64,000 nucleotides of DNA from Byssothecium circinans (GCA_010015675.1 ML976985.1:1189576-1253575), one strand, 5' to 3'. Shown: positions 46,713 through 58,930, numbered from the stretch's first letter. A program made the numbers and translations. The notes: generated by a model from the letters alone, not told the origin.

Positions 46713-47927
46713 ACGTAAAGCACTATTAAAGCGGCTACCGTATTAAAGCAGCTACTTTTCCTTAGCAATACTAACTTACTTAACTTTATTATTATTATTA
46801 TTATCTATATTACTATCTAAAAATATATACTAAGTACTAGCCTCTAACTTAGAAGAACCCTCTTTATTAGCTTAATAAGTTTTTATATTATACCTAGTCT
46901 TATTATAGTTACTATAGTACTATATATCTAGTTATTATAATTATTATACCTTACCTTTATCCTCTACTCTTGCCCTTTTCTAGTTCTAAACTATTCCTAA
47001 TAGTTTAGAACTATTTTAGTCTACTATAGGACTATACTCTATAGTACTACCCTTTAAAATATACTTATATTTATATATTTTATACTTAGTTACTACTATA
47101 AATTACTATTTAAGCTCTTTAATGCGCGCCTTTATAAGCGTAGTATTATACAGCACTAACTTAGTACCTTTAATAAGCTATAAAAGCCTATCCTACACTA
47201 TTTATAGTAACTAAGTAATAAAATTACGTATAAACTTTAACTATAAGCTAAATTTACGTATATTACTTAGAGTCCTTAATAGCTATAGTATCTCTAGTAG
47301 TAGGAGTCCTAGTAAGGTATATATATATATATATATTAAAGTAATTAAGTACTACCTACGCATTTAAAGGGACTAGCCTTATTACCTTAAAGGCCTTTTA
47401 ATAGTTCTAAACTATAAACACGCTTAAAAACGTATTTTTAAAGGCTAGTAGGAATACTTCCTTATTAATATAAAAAATATACTTTTACGCTAAGCCCTAA
47501 ATAATCTTAGAGTACTTACGCTTAAGTAATAAGAAGTATACTATACTAAGTAGCTAAAGGATATATAATAAGTATAGTAGTAGATAAAGCGTAAGGATCT
47601 TATTATTATAATAATAATCCTTAAAATTTTAATTTAAGTAGCTTTTATAGCTATCTAAAATTAGCAACTAATAGACACTAATAGTTCTTGCCTTTATATA
47701 CACGTTAAAGTGCTTTAACTATATAAGACTAAACTTATTAGTTATCTATCTATTCTTTAAGACTAAGAGCTTTTAATTATACAGTAATTTAGTTAAAGTA
47801 ATTAGATAGCCTCTAGTAATAAAGATTAAAAGTCTTAGTAGTATATTAAAAGCTTATAAATTAGCTTAAATAGTAAGCTTAAAGGGTAAGCTTAATTTTA
47901 CCTTCCTATTAAATAAGTACTACATGT
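46713..47927 (-). mobile_element. Fot1/pogo transposon inserted in another pogo, internally deleted
   Basis: Begins at ACGTAAAGCACTATTAAAGCGGC next to a TA and matches the 39,126-40,975 element, transposase on the minus strand. At about 47,780 it jumps from sequence equivalent to 40,177 to sequence equivalent to about 40,750, an internal deletion of roughly 0.57 kb. Similarity ends near 47,926 before the expected far TIR, so the 5' end is also lost. Confidence 0.7.
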
Positions 47928-50449
47928 AAGAAGATAAGCTTAAGAAGCTAGAGATACTAAGTAGAATATAGATAGATTTATTAAGAAGAAAGGGAAGAAG
48001 TTCTTCTAAGCGCAAATCTATATACTAGAGGACTTAGAGATTACTTTAAAGCTAGTTTAAAAGACTTAGAGTCTAAAGAGTAGCCTTTAAAGAACTAGAG
48101 CCTAGCCTATTATAATACCTACCCTTTAAAGGCTAAAAATTTTTTAGAGGATAGTAACTCTAATATACTATCTAGGATCTATAATCTATAAAAGATTTTT
48201 AATAGCTCTATAGGTCTTTAATATCCTTAGCTACTACCTATTATACTTAGTATTCTTTATATACTTAACTTTATATATCTATAGTCTCTCCTCTATACTA
48301 TCTTAGAGTTCTTAATCTTTTTAGGTAAAGCCTTTCTTATTCTTCTATTATATTCTTAAGAATTCTTTTTTTCTTTACTTACTTAGATATAAGGACTATT
48401 TAACCTTATAGTTAACTCTTAAAACTAAGTAAAAAAGGTTTATACTATAGTTAATTTTTCTAGTACCTTCTAGTATCTAGTTTAGTTTTCTCTAGAACTT
48501 TTTATATCTAGTATTATCTAATTTACCTCTACGTTTATTCTCTTACTTAAATAAATAATATTAGTATAGTAGGGGCCTATACTTTAAGTAAATAGAAGCT
48601 TTTTATTTCTTCTTTACTACTTTTTATCCTTTACCTTTAAACTTCTTTTTATTATTATCTATAAAGTTTCTTCTACTTATTATTATACTTTTTTATTTTA
48701 TTAACCTATATCTTACTATTCTCTATACTATTATACCTTTCTATAATAATACCTTATATAAAACCTAAGGTACTACTCTTAAAATATATACTTTATATAC
48801 TCTATTATATAATACTAGTCTACTATCTTTATCTACTTATCTTACTATTTAAGGTAGAAGATAGGCTTCTCTTAAAGCTTTTTTTTTTTAAGTAAAAGTT
48901 TATACGCTAAGAGCTAAAGTACTAGCTAGAGGATTTAGGCTCTACTAAGAAAGATAGTAGCTCAGTCTTCTAGTTCCCTTAATCTCCTATTAAATTCCCT
49001 ACTAATATTTCTAAAAAAAGAGTAATTCCTCTATTACTCTAAGTAAGAAATATACTATTTATAATCTTTATAATACTCTTACGTAGAAGACTATCTTTAA
49101 CCTTATTAAAGGTACTATTAAGGGTTAGGCCTAAGTATTCTTTAGTAATCTATATCTATATATTCTCTACTTTTACTATCTTTAAAAGGTTAGCTTCTAC
49201 TACTATAAGGCTTAAAAGGGTTATAAGGCTACTACTTACTAGAAGTATATAGATACTAGTAAAAAGTACTTACTAATTAAGAAACTTCTTAAGTTTACTA
49301 TAAAAATTATTATTACTTTTATTAAGACCTTTTACTACTTTAATATAAAGGTAGCTACTTAGGTAGAGCTTAATAAAGCCTAGTATACTATTACTAAAGT
49401 TCTAAATAAGATTACTAGTAAAAAGCTATATAAGTTTACTATATCTATATCTACTAACTTTAGTAATACTTCTTCTATTAATAATTTTACTATATATATT
49501 AGTAAGCTTACTAAGGCTACTTAATCTTAGACTAATAAGATTATTACTAATATTATAAGTTTTCCTCTTAGGTTCTTTTCTCTTAGTACTAATTATATCC
49601 TATAGAATAAGCTTCTTTTATTCCTTTATATCTTTTAGTATACTACTAAAGACTTCTACTTTTCTATTAAAAGTCTAACTAAAGCTTACTATAATCTTAC
49701 TTTACTTTAATATTTTTTATTTTTTACTTTTAATACTACTACTTCTACTAAGATACTCTTTAAGAATACTAAGAATATAAGAGATAAAGATAAGGATAAG
49801 AAGGTAGCTAATAATAGGGCTCTAGGTAATATAGAAGGTTAGGTTAATAATAAAAGTAGTACTAAGTAGTATTTTACTCTATCTATCTTTTTAGTTTTAT
49901 CTAAAGAGGGGTTTTTAAGTCTTTAATCTTATAGAGTAAAAGATTTCTATATATATTCTATACTTTATTAAGCTATTTAAGAGGCGCTTAAATACTAAGC
50001 CTTCTCCCTAAACTTACTTTTCTTTCTTAGAATATAATATCTTTTACTTTTACTATAAAGTCTTAGGTTCTTATCTAGTCTATCTAAACTTTAGACTCTT
50101 ATTTCTATTAGTTCTACTTTTATATAGAGTTTTAAGTACTTTTACTAATCCTTTTATAGCTCTTTTTACTATCTTTAATATAGTTCTTACCTAAGAATTC
50201 TTAAGAGTTCTATAGCTACTTCCTTTTTTATATCTTCTTTTACTACTCCTATTCCTTAGGGTTCTTTAATTCTAAAATCTTACTTTTAAACTTTTATATA
50301 CTAGGCGCTTTATTTCTCTCCTCTTTATATCTTCCTTAGTACTTATAAAGGTTTTACCCCTATACTTTATACCCTTCTTTTAGGATATTAGTTTTACCTT
50401 AGTAGTCTTTACTTAAACTTAGGTAGTAAACTCTTATCTCTTAATTAAT
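47928..50449. other. RIP-degraded sequence, unassigned
   Basis: 2.5 kb with almost no CA or TG. On the plus strand, about 48,890-50,270 can be read as a long frame if TAG/TAA are taken as former Gln/Trp codons, giving Lys/Thr/Ser-rich sequence. No family can be named. It may be the 3' part of the minus-strand gypsy, a separate gag-like gene, or another element. Confidence 0.35.
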
Positions 50450-50723
50450 ACTCTATAAAGAAACTCTTTTAGTAATCTAAAGTAGTAGTCTCCTCTAAGG
50501 TACCTATAAGTTTTTAAGTAGTTCTAATATACTCTTTCTACTTAACTTTATAAAGTAGGCGTTTTCTATACCCTCTTTATACTATCTTCTTAACTATAAT
50601 ATTCTTAATTACTTATTCTAGAGCCCTATCTACTACTAATACTTCTAGTTAGGAGTTATTTATCTATTAGCTAAAAAGTAAGTTACTAAGATAGAGTCTT
50701 AAGTAGTCTATATAAAATATAGA

Positions 50724-50881
50724 TATTAGACTAAATAGTACTAAATAGTTCCGCACTATTTACTAGCCTCATCCAGCCTAGCCTTAGTCCTTTCTAATAT
50801 AGTCCTATCTCCTAAGTATCTTTACTTAACATATAATTAATCCTTTTTCTCTCTATGCTTTTAGTGCTCTGCTATCTAATA
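50724..50881 (+). repeat. 5' LTR of the plus-strand copia
   Basis: TATTAGAC...TATCTAATA, 158 bp. By eye it differs from the 3' LTR at about 14 sites, 13 of them transitions. Confidence 0.9.
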
Positions 50882-50893
50882 GTTATGAGCCTA
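50882..50893 (+). promoter_or_regulatory. Primer-binding site of the plus-strand copia
   Basis: GTTATGAGCCTA directly after the 5' LTR. GGTTATGAGCCC is complementary to the anticodon-loop region of eukaryotic initiator tRNA-Met, so priming by a cleaved half tRNA, as in Drosophila copia, is likely. Confidence 0.7.
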
Positions 50894-51129
50894 GTCTAGC
50901 TTTATCTACTCTATCTACTATCTAAATGTAAGCAGTCCCTATACCTACGCCTATATAGTCGCGCTAACTATTCCTAATAGTTCTAAACTATCCCGTACAC
51001 CTACGTATACCATCGTACCCTTAATCGTCCTAATCCGCAGCCTATACAAACCTGATCCTAATAGTTCCTAGATAGTTCATTACTGTTCTATACTATTTAA
51101 CACTATTATTATACCTCCTCGCGCTACTT

Positions 51130-54100
51130 CTTCTATAGCTGCAGGTGTTACTGCCTTAGACGTAGTGCTTACTAGCCCTAGGAACTAGGACAAGTAGTAT
51201 AACGTCTTTAAAGGTAGAGCTATCTTAGCTAGAGTATAGAAGTACCTTAATCTAGAGGATAATAATAAGCTAGTCCTTGCACCACCTGCTGACCTTACTG
51301 CCTTAGCAACTTTAGCTGTATAGATACTTTAGAAGGAAAAGAACAAGCGTTACTACATTAATTAATAAAAAGTTAATAGCCTTACTAAGAAACTACTTTA
51401 TATAGTTCACTCTTAAGTTGCTGCTTAGCTTAACACCTTTCTAACTCTCTTAAAGAAGCTCTCTATCCTCCACGCTAAATATAACTATGAAATGGCACTC
51501 CACGAATAAGATATACGCGCTAAGTATTAGGTAATTAAGAAGAAGACACTAGGGAAAGAAGGCTTTAAAGACTAGGCGCATAAGTTTTAACTTATTATTA
51601 GCAAGGTAAAGGAACTTAATCTCCTAGAAGTTAAAGCCTTTAATCCCTAGTATGACCTTTTAAACGTTTGCGCTATAATCTATAACAACCTTACTACTTC
51701 CCTCATCCTTAACCTTTGAAAGCAAGAACGCAAATATAAGGAAAGACAGGAAGCTCTTACATCTATAACTATTATGGTTCCTGCTACTATTAACGTAGCT
51801 AGTAAAGAGATTACTCTATAACGTAAAGTAACTATACTACCTAATTAGCTTCTAATTCTAGACAGCCGTACACTTAAGTACCTAGTTTCTAAATTCATTA
51901 ATTTAGTAGCTATAGTGTCCGTACGTACCTTAGGACGTACCTAGCATACCGCCTTTCTAACAACCTTTAATAGTAAAGGATCTCCGTATAATAGAAATAG
52001 TTCAGTTCCCCCTAATCCTTATGCGTGGTCTAAATCCCGCAAAAGAACTAACTTAAAAGTAGATAAAGTAAGTATCCTAGAGAAGTAAACGCGAGCAACC
52101 TCTACTTAAGCCTTTTAACTCTATTACTATCAATATTATTAAGCTAGACGTTAATACTTTTACAGGGGAACGCTATGTATTTCATGCATACGATCTCTTC
52201 TCTAAGTTTAACTTTGTTTTTATTATTAAGAAACGGCGGTAAGATTACCTTCTAAAAGCCTTTCAAGATCTTAATGCCCTCATTAAGCGCTAGTTTAATA
52301 CGGTACCACAATCTCTCTATCTTAATAGTGAACGGGGATATGGCTTTCAAGCTTTAGATAACTCTTTAGTATCCTACGCAGCATTAGAAGGAATATAACT
52401 ACAGCTTTAGTTACCTAATACTCTAGCTTAGTTAGGCCACGCTAAACGCTTAGGTAAATCTCTTATTAAACGTACCTATTTACTTAGAACTACTTTAGGT
52501 CTTCCTCTTTACCTTATTAGAGAGATGTACTTATACGCTAGGTATGTACTTAATTAGACACTAGTCAAAGCTCTTAATTAGAAAACTCCTTTTATAGTTA
52601 CATATTAATGGCTCCCTTCTCTCTCCCATCTCTATATATATGGTTGCCGTGTGTACGCTCTCTACAAGCACATTAAGCGCAAAGACAAGCTCTCCCCTTA
52701 AGCACTTATTAGCTATCTCGTTGGTATTAACTCTAGAAACATCTATCAAGTATAGCTACCTAGAGTAAACTTATTTAGCTATTAAGGCAAGGTTATTTAT
52801 ACGCGTAACATTACATTTGATAAATTATTCTTCTATAGCTCTCACGATGGTAAGATGCTAAGGGGAATAGCATTAAAAGACGTAGTGTAGATGATTAAAC
52901 TTAATAACCTAATTAATCTTCTAAATAGTAACACATCTTTAGTCCCTAAAGAAGAAAGTGAACCTAAATTTAATAGTACTATAACTAATACCTAGTCTAT
53001 TACTATTCTATTAACTAAAGTAATCCTAGCTTTAGCTGCGTCCCATATTTCTAATTAACTTAATCTTAATCCTTATCTAACTCTAGAGTCTATAGGTCCC
53101 CTATCTAGACTTAATAGTTCTACTCTATTATGGAATAGTTCTCTACTATTACGTAATACTCTAGCTACATCTTTAAACGCAATCTAGCTCCTAAACTAAT
53201 AGAAGCGCAAGTACACTACTAACAAGTACCTACAAGTAAAGAATATACTTAATTGCTAAACTTGCACTTATGTACTAGACGTACTTGTAGCTTACTAGAC
53301 TACACTTGTTTCCGCTTCTTTTACCTAGAAAGAGAGAATATATAAATCCTAACTTTTACCTTTACTATGCTTTTAGTCTAAAGTTACTAAACTACTAATC
53401 TATCTCCACTCTAGTTTTATGGTAGCCTATTAAGCTAAACTTAATACTATTACACGCAAAGAAACCTTCTAAGAGATCTCTTTTAGTAATATTAACTCTA
53501 CTTAGACCTAGATCCTTCTACTTATATAGGTGTTTACATATAAGTTTAATGGTAACTAGTTAATCAAGTTTAAAGCACGCATCTATGTTAGAGGTAATCT
53601 CTAGATAACAGCTAAAGATACCTAAGCTATAACTCTTGCTATCCAGATCTTCTAAGCACTTATAGCTATTGCTGCTTATTTTAACCTTAAAATCTAATAA
53701 TATGATGTTGTTAACGCTTTTACTAACACATTACTTCTAAAGCCTATATACACATGGCAACCTGAAGGCTTCTCTAATCCTAATTAAATATAGAAACTTT
53801 AACGCGCCCTCTATAGCCTTAAAACATTACTACTTCTCTAGTATAATAACTTCACGGCAACCCTTCAAGCTCTTAGTTTCTATTTAATCTTTAACGCTAG
53901 CTGCCTTTAGACTAATGATAAGGTTATTATCTTCTTTTACGTTAACGATATTATCACCATAGCAAAACCTAGGTACTCTTCTGCTTTTAATAATTTTAAA
54001 AAGAAGCTTATACTATATTATAAGATTACTAACCTTAAAGACCAAAACTACTAAACGTTCTGCGGTGTTACTATGTATTAAAACCGTAAAGATAGTGACC

Positions 54101-54960
54101 TTTAGCTCTTATAGAAGGTTTTCCTTAATACTATCTTTTATAAATATACAGCGCTAAAGCCGTGGTCTAAGTGTCCTCTTACTCCTCTCCCTTCTAAAGC
54201 CTTAGTATCCTTAACAGGCAACAAGAATCTATATAACGCAGAGCGTTATACTTAAATTGTTAGCTCTATTAGATATGCTATAAGTGTTACTTAACTAGAC
54301 GTCTCTAAAGCTTACTTAAAGCTAGCTAAGTTCCTTACTAATCCTTTTAATTATTACCTTGCTATAGCTTACTAATGCCTTGCCTATCTCTTCTACACGT
54401 AAGATAAATCAATCTATTACTCCATAAATAATGACACTGCAGTTAACTAGTTCATAGATTAGGAAGAAGTTAATTTCTTCCTAGCTACTAATGCGTCTTA
54501 TGCTAATTATAAGGAAACTTATAGGTCTACATAAGGCTAGGTCTTTATGTTCTTTAGCAGACTAATTAATTAGAACTCTACTCTTTAACGCTGCGTTACA
54601 AAGTCAACCACTAAAGCTGAGCTCATTGCGGCCTCATCTGGAGCAACCTAGCTGATTTGGTGGTAGCGCCTTTTTAAAGACCTAGGTCTATACTTCTAAC
54701 ACGAGTAAATCCTACTTTATAATAATTAGTAAACGTTAAGCCTTCTTACTAAAGAAGTACCCTAGCTTAAGATAACTCTCCGCCATGTTAATATCTATTA
54801 TTACTAGCTCTATTAAGTAACGCAAGATGGTGTAATCTATCTACTCTATATAAAAACTAAAGTATAACTAGCTAATAGCTTTACAAAGCTACTTACCTAT
54901 TAAAAGCATAATAACTAGGTAAAAGGCCTTAACCTATCTAATGTCCTATCATACATCTAA
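51130..54960 (+). pseudogene. copia Gag-Pol remnant
   Basis: Gag-like Lys/Leu-rich sequence spans about 51,130-52,000. Integrase begins near 52,140 (LDVNTFTGERYVFHAYD) and includes SLYLNSERGYGF and SLSHLYIYGCRVYALYKHI. Reverse transcriptase starts near 53,550 (FNGNQLIKFKARIYVRGN) and has its catalytic YVDD reading YVND near 53,940. RNase H lies at about 54,470-54,960, with VTKSTTKAELIAAS near 54,600. Stops are almost all at expected Trp or Gln positions. The Asp-to-Asn change in YVND is a TpG-to-TpA transition, so RIP damaged the catalytic site as well as adding stops. Confidence 0.85.
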
Positions 54961-55497
54961 GAACTAGTCTTATCTTAACCTTCCTAATAACCTGTCACTT
55001 CCTAGAATAGTTCTTAACCATTTTAAATACGGTTGCTATTTATAATCCTAATAGTTCCTATATAGTTCATTACTATCAACTAGTCTAGTTTAGTCTATAT
55101 ATAGTTAATCCACTATAGGCTTCCTTTTATTCTAGTCTAGCTTATAGCTACCTCTCTCTTTTCTGCTGGGTCTATATGGCTGTTAGCAACTAAGCTATTC
55201 TCCTTATTTCCGCTGTATCTATATAGCTGGTAGCAAATGGTGTAGCTTAGAAAGTCCTCTTAAATAGAATATATTAGTTCAACTTCTAGTAAAGACGTTC
55301 CTTAAAGTACTAGCGTATGTAAACTAACTTTACGATAGGTTGGACTAGCTATCTAACCCCGTGATGACTAATCAGAGTTACTATATTTTAAGGCAAACGC
55401 TGAGTCTGCCGTTTAGTTGTAGTAACCTAAAGTCTACCGTCTAGTTATAGCACTCTTATTAGAAGAAGTTTCTATAGCACACTACTAGTAGACTCTC

Positions 55498-55710
55498 TTC
55501 CTAATCTAATATAGTTAACCTACTATAGATCCTCTAAAGTTTCAATGCAGCGCCCTAGCTGTAGCTAGACTTCCGCAGTTTCAATCTAATCTGATACAGT
55601 TAACCTACTATAGATCCTCTAAAGTTTTAATGTAGCGCCCTAGCTATAGCTAGACTTCTATAGTTCCTTTTAGTCTATATATAGTTAACCTACTATAGAC
55701 TCCCTAATCT
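55498..55710. repeat. Imperfect tandem repeats in the 3' region of the plus-strand copia
   Basis: The block containing AGTTAACCTACTATAGA recurs at about 55,513, 55,599 and 55,682, a period of about 85 bp, with the sequence GCGCCCTAGCT(G/A)TAGCTAGACTTC between copies. An earlier diverged copy lies near 55,090. Confidence 0.75.
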
Positions 55711-56479
55711 AATCCTAATCCTTAGTTTTAAACTAGCTACAATGGTTCTATACTATTAGTAATAGTAATTAACTGTCTATTCTTGACATGATAGTTCCTA
55801 ACCACTCTAAGACGGTTGCTGTTTACATCCTAATTAATGTGATTACTTTCTAGAAGACAGTTCCTAATAGTTCTTATACAGTTTATTACTATTACCTAAT
55901 TATTCTAATCAACCTAGACTAATCCACCATTCTAATATGGTTCTTTACTATCTTTAAATAGTTTATTCTAGACGTTCTAGTCTTACTATACTTATACAGT
56001 TCCTTACGGTTTACTACTATTCAAGAACCGTCCTATATTACTTTAGTGTTAAGTAAGTAATCTAAACTAAGTACTAAGAGCATTCTTACTACATAATAGT
56101 ATAAGCTTTGCACCTAAGGCTTCTAAAGCTTAGGGGGTAGAGCTTATAGTACTATTCTAAATAGTTTTAAACTATTTCTATTTCTATCCTCCTATATTAG
56201 ATATACCTTATTATTTTCCTATTCTAGGTTTAAGGTAATTGCTAAGTCCTCTCTATTTAGTACACTTACTACGCAGCTATATAAGAACCTACTAGCCTTT
56301 AGAGATTCCTTCTTTCACCACTTTCCCACTAGGTTTAGTATTTTGCTAGAGTTATCTTGTATCTATATCCTGCTTCTTTCTCTTCCTATCTTACTCTCCT
56401 TAACATGCTAAGGGGGTAGAGGGTGTCCTACACTAATAGTTCTTAACTATTCTTTCATCTTACTAGCCATCTAGCTAAG

Positions 56480-56490
56480 CTAAGGGGGTG
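56480..56490 (+). promoter_or_regulatory. Polypurine tract of the plus-strand copia
   Basis: CTAAGGGGGTG lies immediately before the 3' LTR, the expected primer for plus-strand DNA synthesis. It is one of few G-rich words left in this block; GG runs lack the CpA/TpG context that RIP attacks. Confidence 0.75.
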
Positions 56491-56648
56491 TGTTAGACTA
56501 AATAGTACTAAATAGTTCCGCACTATTCACTAGCCTTATCTAGCCTAGCCTTATTCCTTTCTGATATAGTCCTATCTCCTAAGCATCTTTGCTTAACATA
56601 TAATTGATCCTTTTTCTCTCCATGCTCTTAGTGCTCTACTGTCCAATA
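56491..56648 (+). repeat. 3' LTR of the plus-strand copia
   Basis: TGTTAGAC...TGTCCAATA, 158 bp, less mutated than the 5' copy. Followed by the ATAGA target duplication. Confidence 0.9.
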
Positions 56649-58080
56649 ATAGAGTATATTTCTAGTAGTATATTTAGCTCTATATTATATATTTCTACTA
56701 CTTTAATAACTTTAAACTTTATATTCTTTTAGTCTAGTTTTTTATTTAGTTTTTTATTAGAGATTTACTTTTTATACTAGAGCTATACTTTATCTTTAAC
56801 TTTAAGTATTAGAGCCTCTTAGTAGTTCTAGTTTACTTATTTCTCTTATTCTTACTAAGCTAAGGCTATATTTACTTAAACTAACTTAAAAGTTTTTTTA
56901 AACTTTTAAACTATTAACTCTATAGCTTTTCTAGAGTTTAGGCATATCTAGTACTAGTTAATTATATTAAGTTCCTTATCTAAGTTTACTAGAGTTATAT
57001 TATAGCTATATATAAAGAAGAAGGGGCTAACTTTAGTACTTATTACTATCCTCCCTTTAATAGTAATCTAAATAGTAGGGTATAGTAGTATCTAGCTTTA
57101 CTAATTCTAGTTTATAAAAGTATAGAGGTAAGCTTTTACTACTAAGTTTATACGCTCTATAGCTTTATTAATCTAAGGGTAAAAAGTTATTAATAGTCTT
57201 CTTTTAATCCTAAGCCTCTTATATATTACTACCTAAAAGTTACCTATAAATTAAAAACTATAGTTAGATACTATAGTATTTAAAAAAAAGTAGTAAGCTA
57301 CTACTCTCTTAATAAATACCTTTATAACTATTTTTACTTTTATATTAGAAAGTAGAATTAATACTATATTTTTACTTAGCCTATCTATTACTACTATAAG
57401 GTTAGTATAGCCTTAGCTCTCTAAAAGTCCTATAATAAAGTTTATAAAAATCTCTTTCTAAATTTATTTTAAGAAAGAGAGTAGCTTTAAAAAGCTTTTC
57501 TTTAGTTCTTTCTAGGGCTTTATACGTCTATATACGTTATAATTCTTTAGGTAGGTCCTTATTAAAGTAGATATCCTAGGCTAAAAGAACTTCTATATAA
57601 GAATATTATAGGTAATAGCCTTTCTTAGGTAGTCTATTAAGGGTAAGTTATAGGTTTTAGTAATTAATCTAGTATATAGTAGCTTAGAGTTTAGTACCTA
57701 TTTATATTTTTAGTATAGTAAATACTCTTTATTATTAATCTTATATTCTAATAAGAAGGCTATTAGTTTAAGGTCTAAAGGAAACTTCCTTAAGCCTAAT
57801 TTTATTACCTTTAAAACTCTTTAGTAAACTTTATTATCTTTTTCTACCTAGTCCTATAGTAAGGAGAGGTTTTATAGAAGTAAGTTTTCCTTTAGTATTA
57901 ATATAGCTAGTAAGACTTATCCTACTAATACTCTTATTATAAGGGCTTGAAAGGTATAAAGCTTACTACCTCTATATTATAGTATAGAGTAACTAATAGC
58001 TTAACCTATAGTTATAGGGTTAGATTAGTATATAGTAGCTAGTTTTAATACTAGCTATAGGACAGGTTATTTACTACTAC

Positions 58081-58930
58081 TCTTTAATAAGTATAGAAAA
58101 GAATATAATTACTTTAGCTACTAAATATATTTGCCTTCTATAAGTATCCTATACTATAAGCTAAATTAGAGTTATGTAAGCTACACTAGCTTATTTAGAG
58201 GTTATGCCTAGGCTTATATCTATAATATATTGTAGAGATAGCTATGTTTGCTTAGATTATAATAGTAGCTACTTGCTATAGCTAAAAAGAATTTAATAAG
58301 TAATAGTTACTAAAAGAATAAGAGATATATAGTACTAAGAGTATCTATATAAAGTATTATACTAAAGCTAGAGAGCAAGAATATTATAATATATTTGGTA
58401 TTAATAACTAGAGGGGATGCTCGCGCCTAGCCTAATTTTAGGAATTAGCAATTAAATAGTTTTAGTAACTATAGTAGCTGCTTAATTTTAGTAATTAGTA
58501 TATACTAGAGAGCAACTATAGAGTTTATTACTTCTAGCGCTAAGAGCCCCCTTAGTAAATAAGGATTTAGAATCTAATGCTAAGCTATATAGGAGCCTGT
58601 AATTACGCTAAGATAATAGAAACTAACTTTAGTATAAAGATAAGGAGCAGTACTACTAGAAAGCAACTAATACGTAAAGCTAAGAAGTAGCATATATATA
58701 TAAAGCTAGGGAGTAGTATATAGCTATAGTAAGGCTAAGGAGCAGCTATAAGAAAGTAGCTAATAGTCTTAGTAACCTTTAGCTAATCTTAAAACGATAT
58801 TAGAGAGTAACTAACCTACTTTATATAAGGCTAAGGAGTAGCATAAAACTATAGTATAGCTAAGAAGTAGTTATAAAGGGTAGCTAATTATTTTAGTAAC
58901 CTTTAACTACCTAAAAAACTATATATGAAC
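58081..58930. repeat. AT-rich region with diffuse repeats
   Basis: Between the two gypsy elements. From about 58,430, units containing CTAAGGAGCAG or CTAAGAAGTAG followed by a variable stretch and (A)GTAGCTAAT recur several times at about 58,640, 58,736, 58,840 and 58,858. The word TTAGTAACCTTTA occurs twice (near 58,770 and 58,892). This may be a leader or LTR of the plus-strand gypsy, but boundaries could not be set. Confidence 0.4.

Larger units (their letters stand above)
50724..56648 (+). mobile_element. Complete Ty1/copia retrotransposon, plus strand, RIP-degraded
   Basis: 5,925 bp with 158-bp LTRs (50,724-50,881 and 56,491-56,648) and a perfect ATAGA target duplication (50,719-50,723 and 56,649-56,653). 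A primer-binding site follows the 5' LTR and a polypurine tract precedes the 3' LTR. Inside are gag-like sequence and integrase, reverse transcriptase and RNase H in the copia order, all with RIP-type stops. It interrupts the integrase of a minus-strand gypsy between its catalytic core and chromodomain. The LTR family is the same as that of the element at 34,095-44,489 and of the solo LTRs at 1702 and 62,577. Confidence 0.92.
50450..58080 (-). mobile_element. Ty3/gypsy chromovirus fragment, minus strand, split by a copia element
   Basis: Reading the minus strand from about 58,080 down to 56,649 gives an integrase: LRKFPLDLKLI...H2C2-region-like sequence, NLIVVIDRLSKN near 57,400, and the A/TFYPQxNKAIERxN block near 57,150. 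It continues past the copia insertion into FYIDYLRLYLSN and a chromodomain-like RLLYKVKWKEYIRTT near 50,560. Chromodomains at the integrase C-terminus define chromoviruses. Reverse transcriptase and LTRs are not visible, so the element is truncated. Stops at Trp/Gln positions are RIP-type. Confidence 0.7.

Noticed and set aside
52561..52749. Open frame of 62 codons on the minus strand
   Set aside because: It is antisense to readable copia integrase sequence (SLSHLYIYGCRVYALY) on the plus strand.
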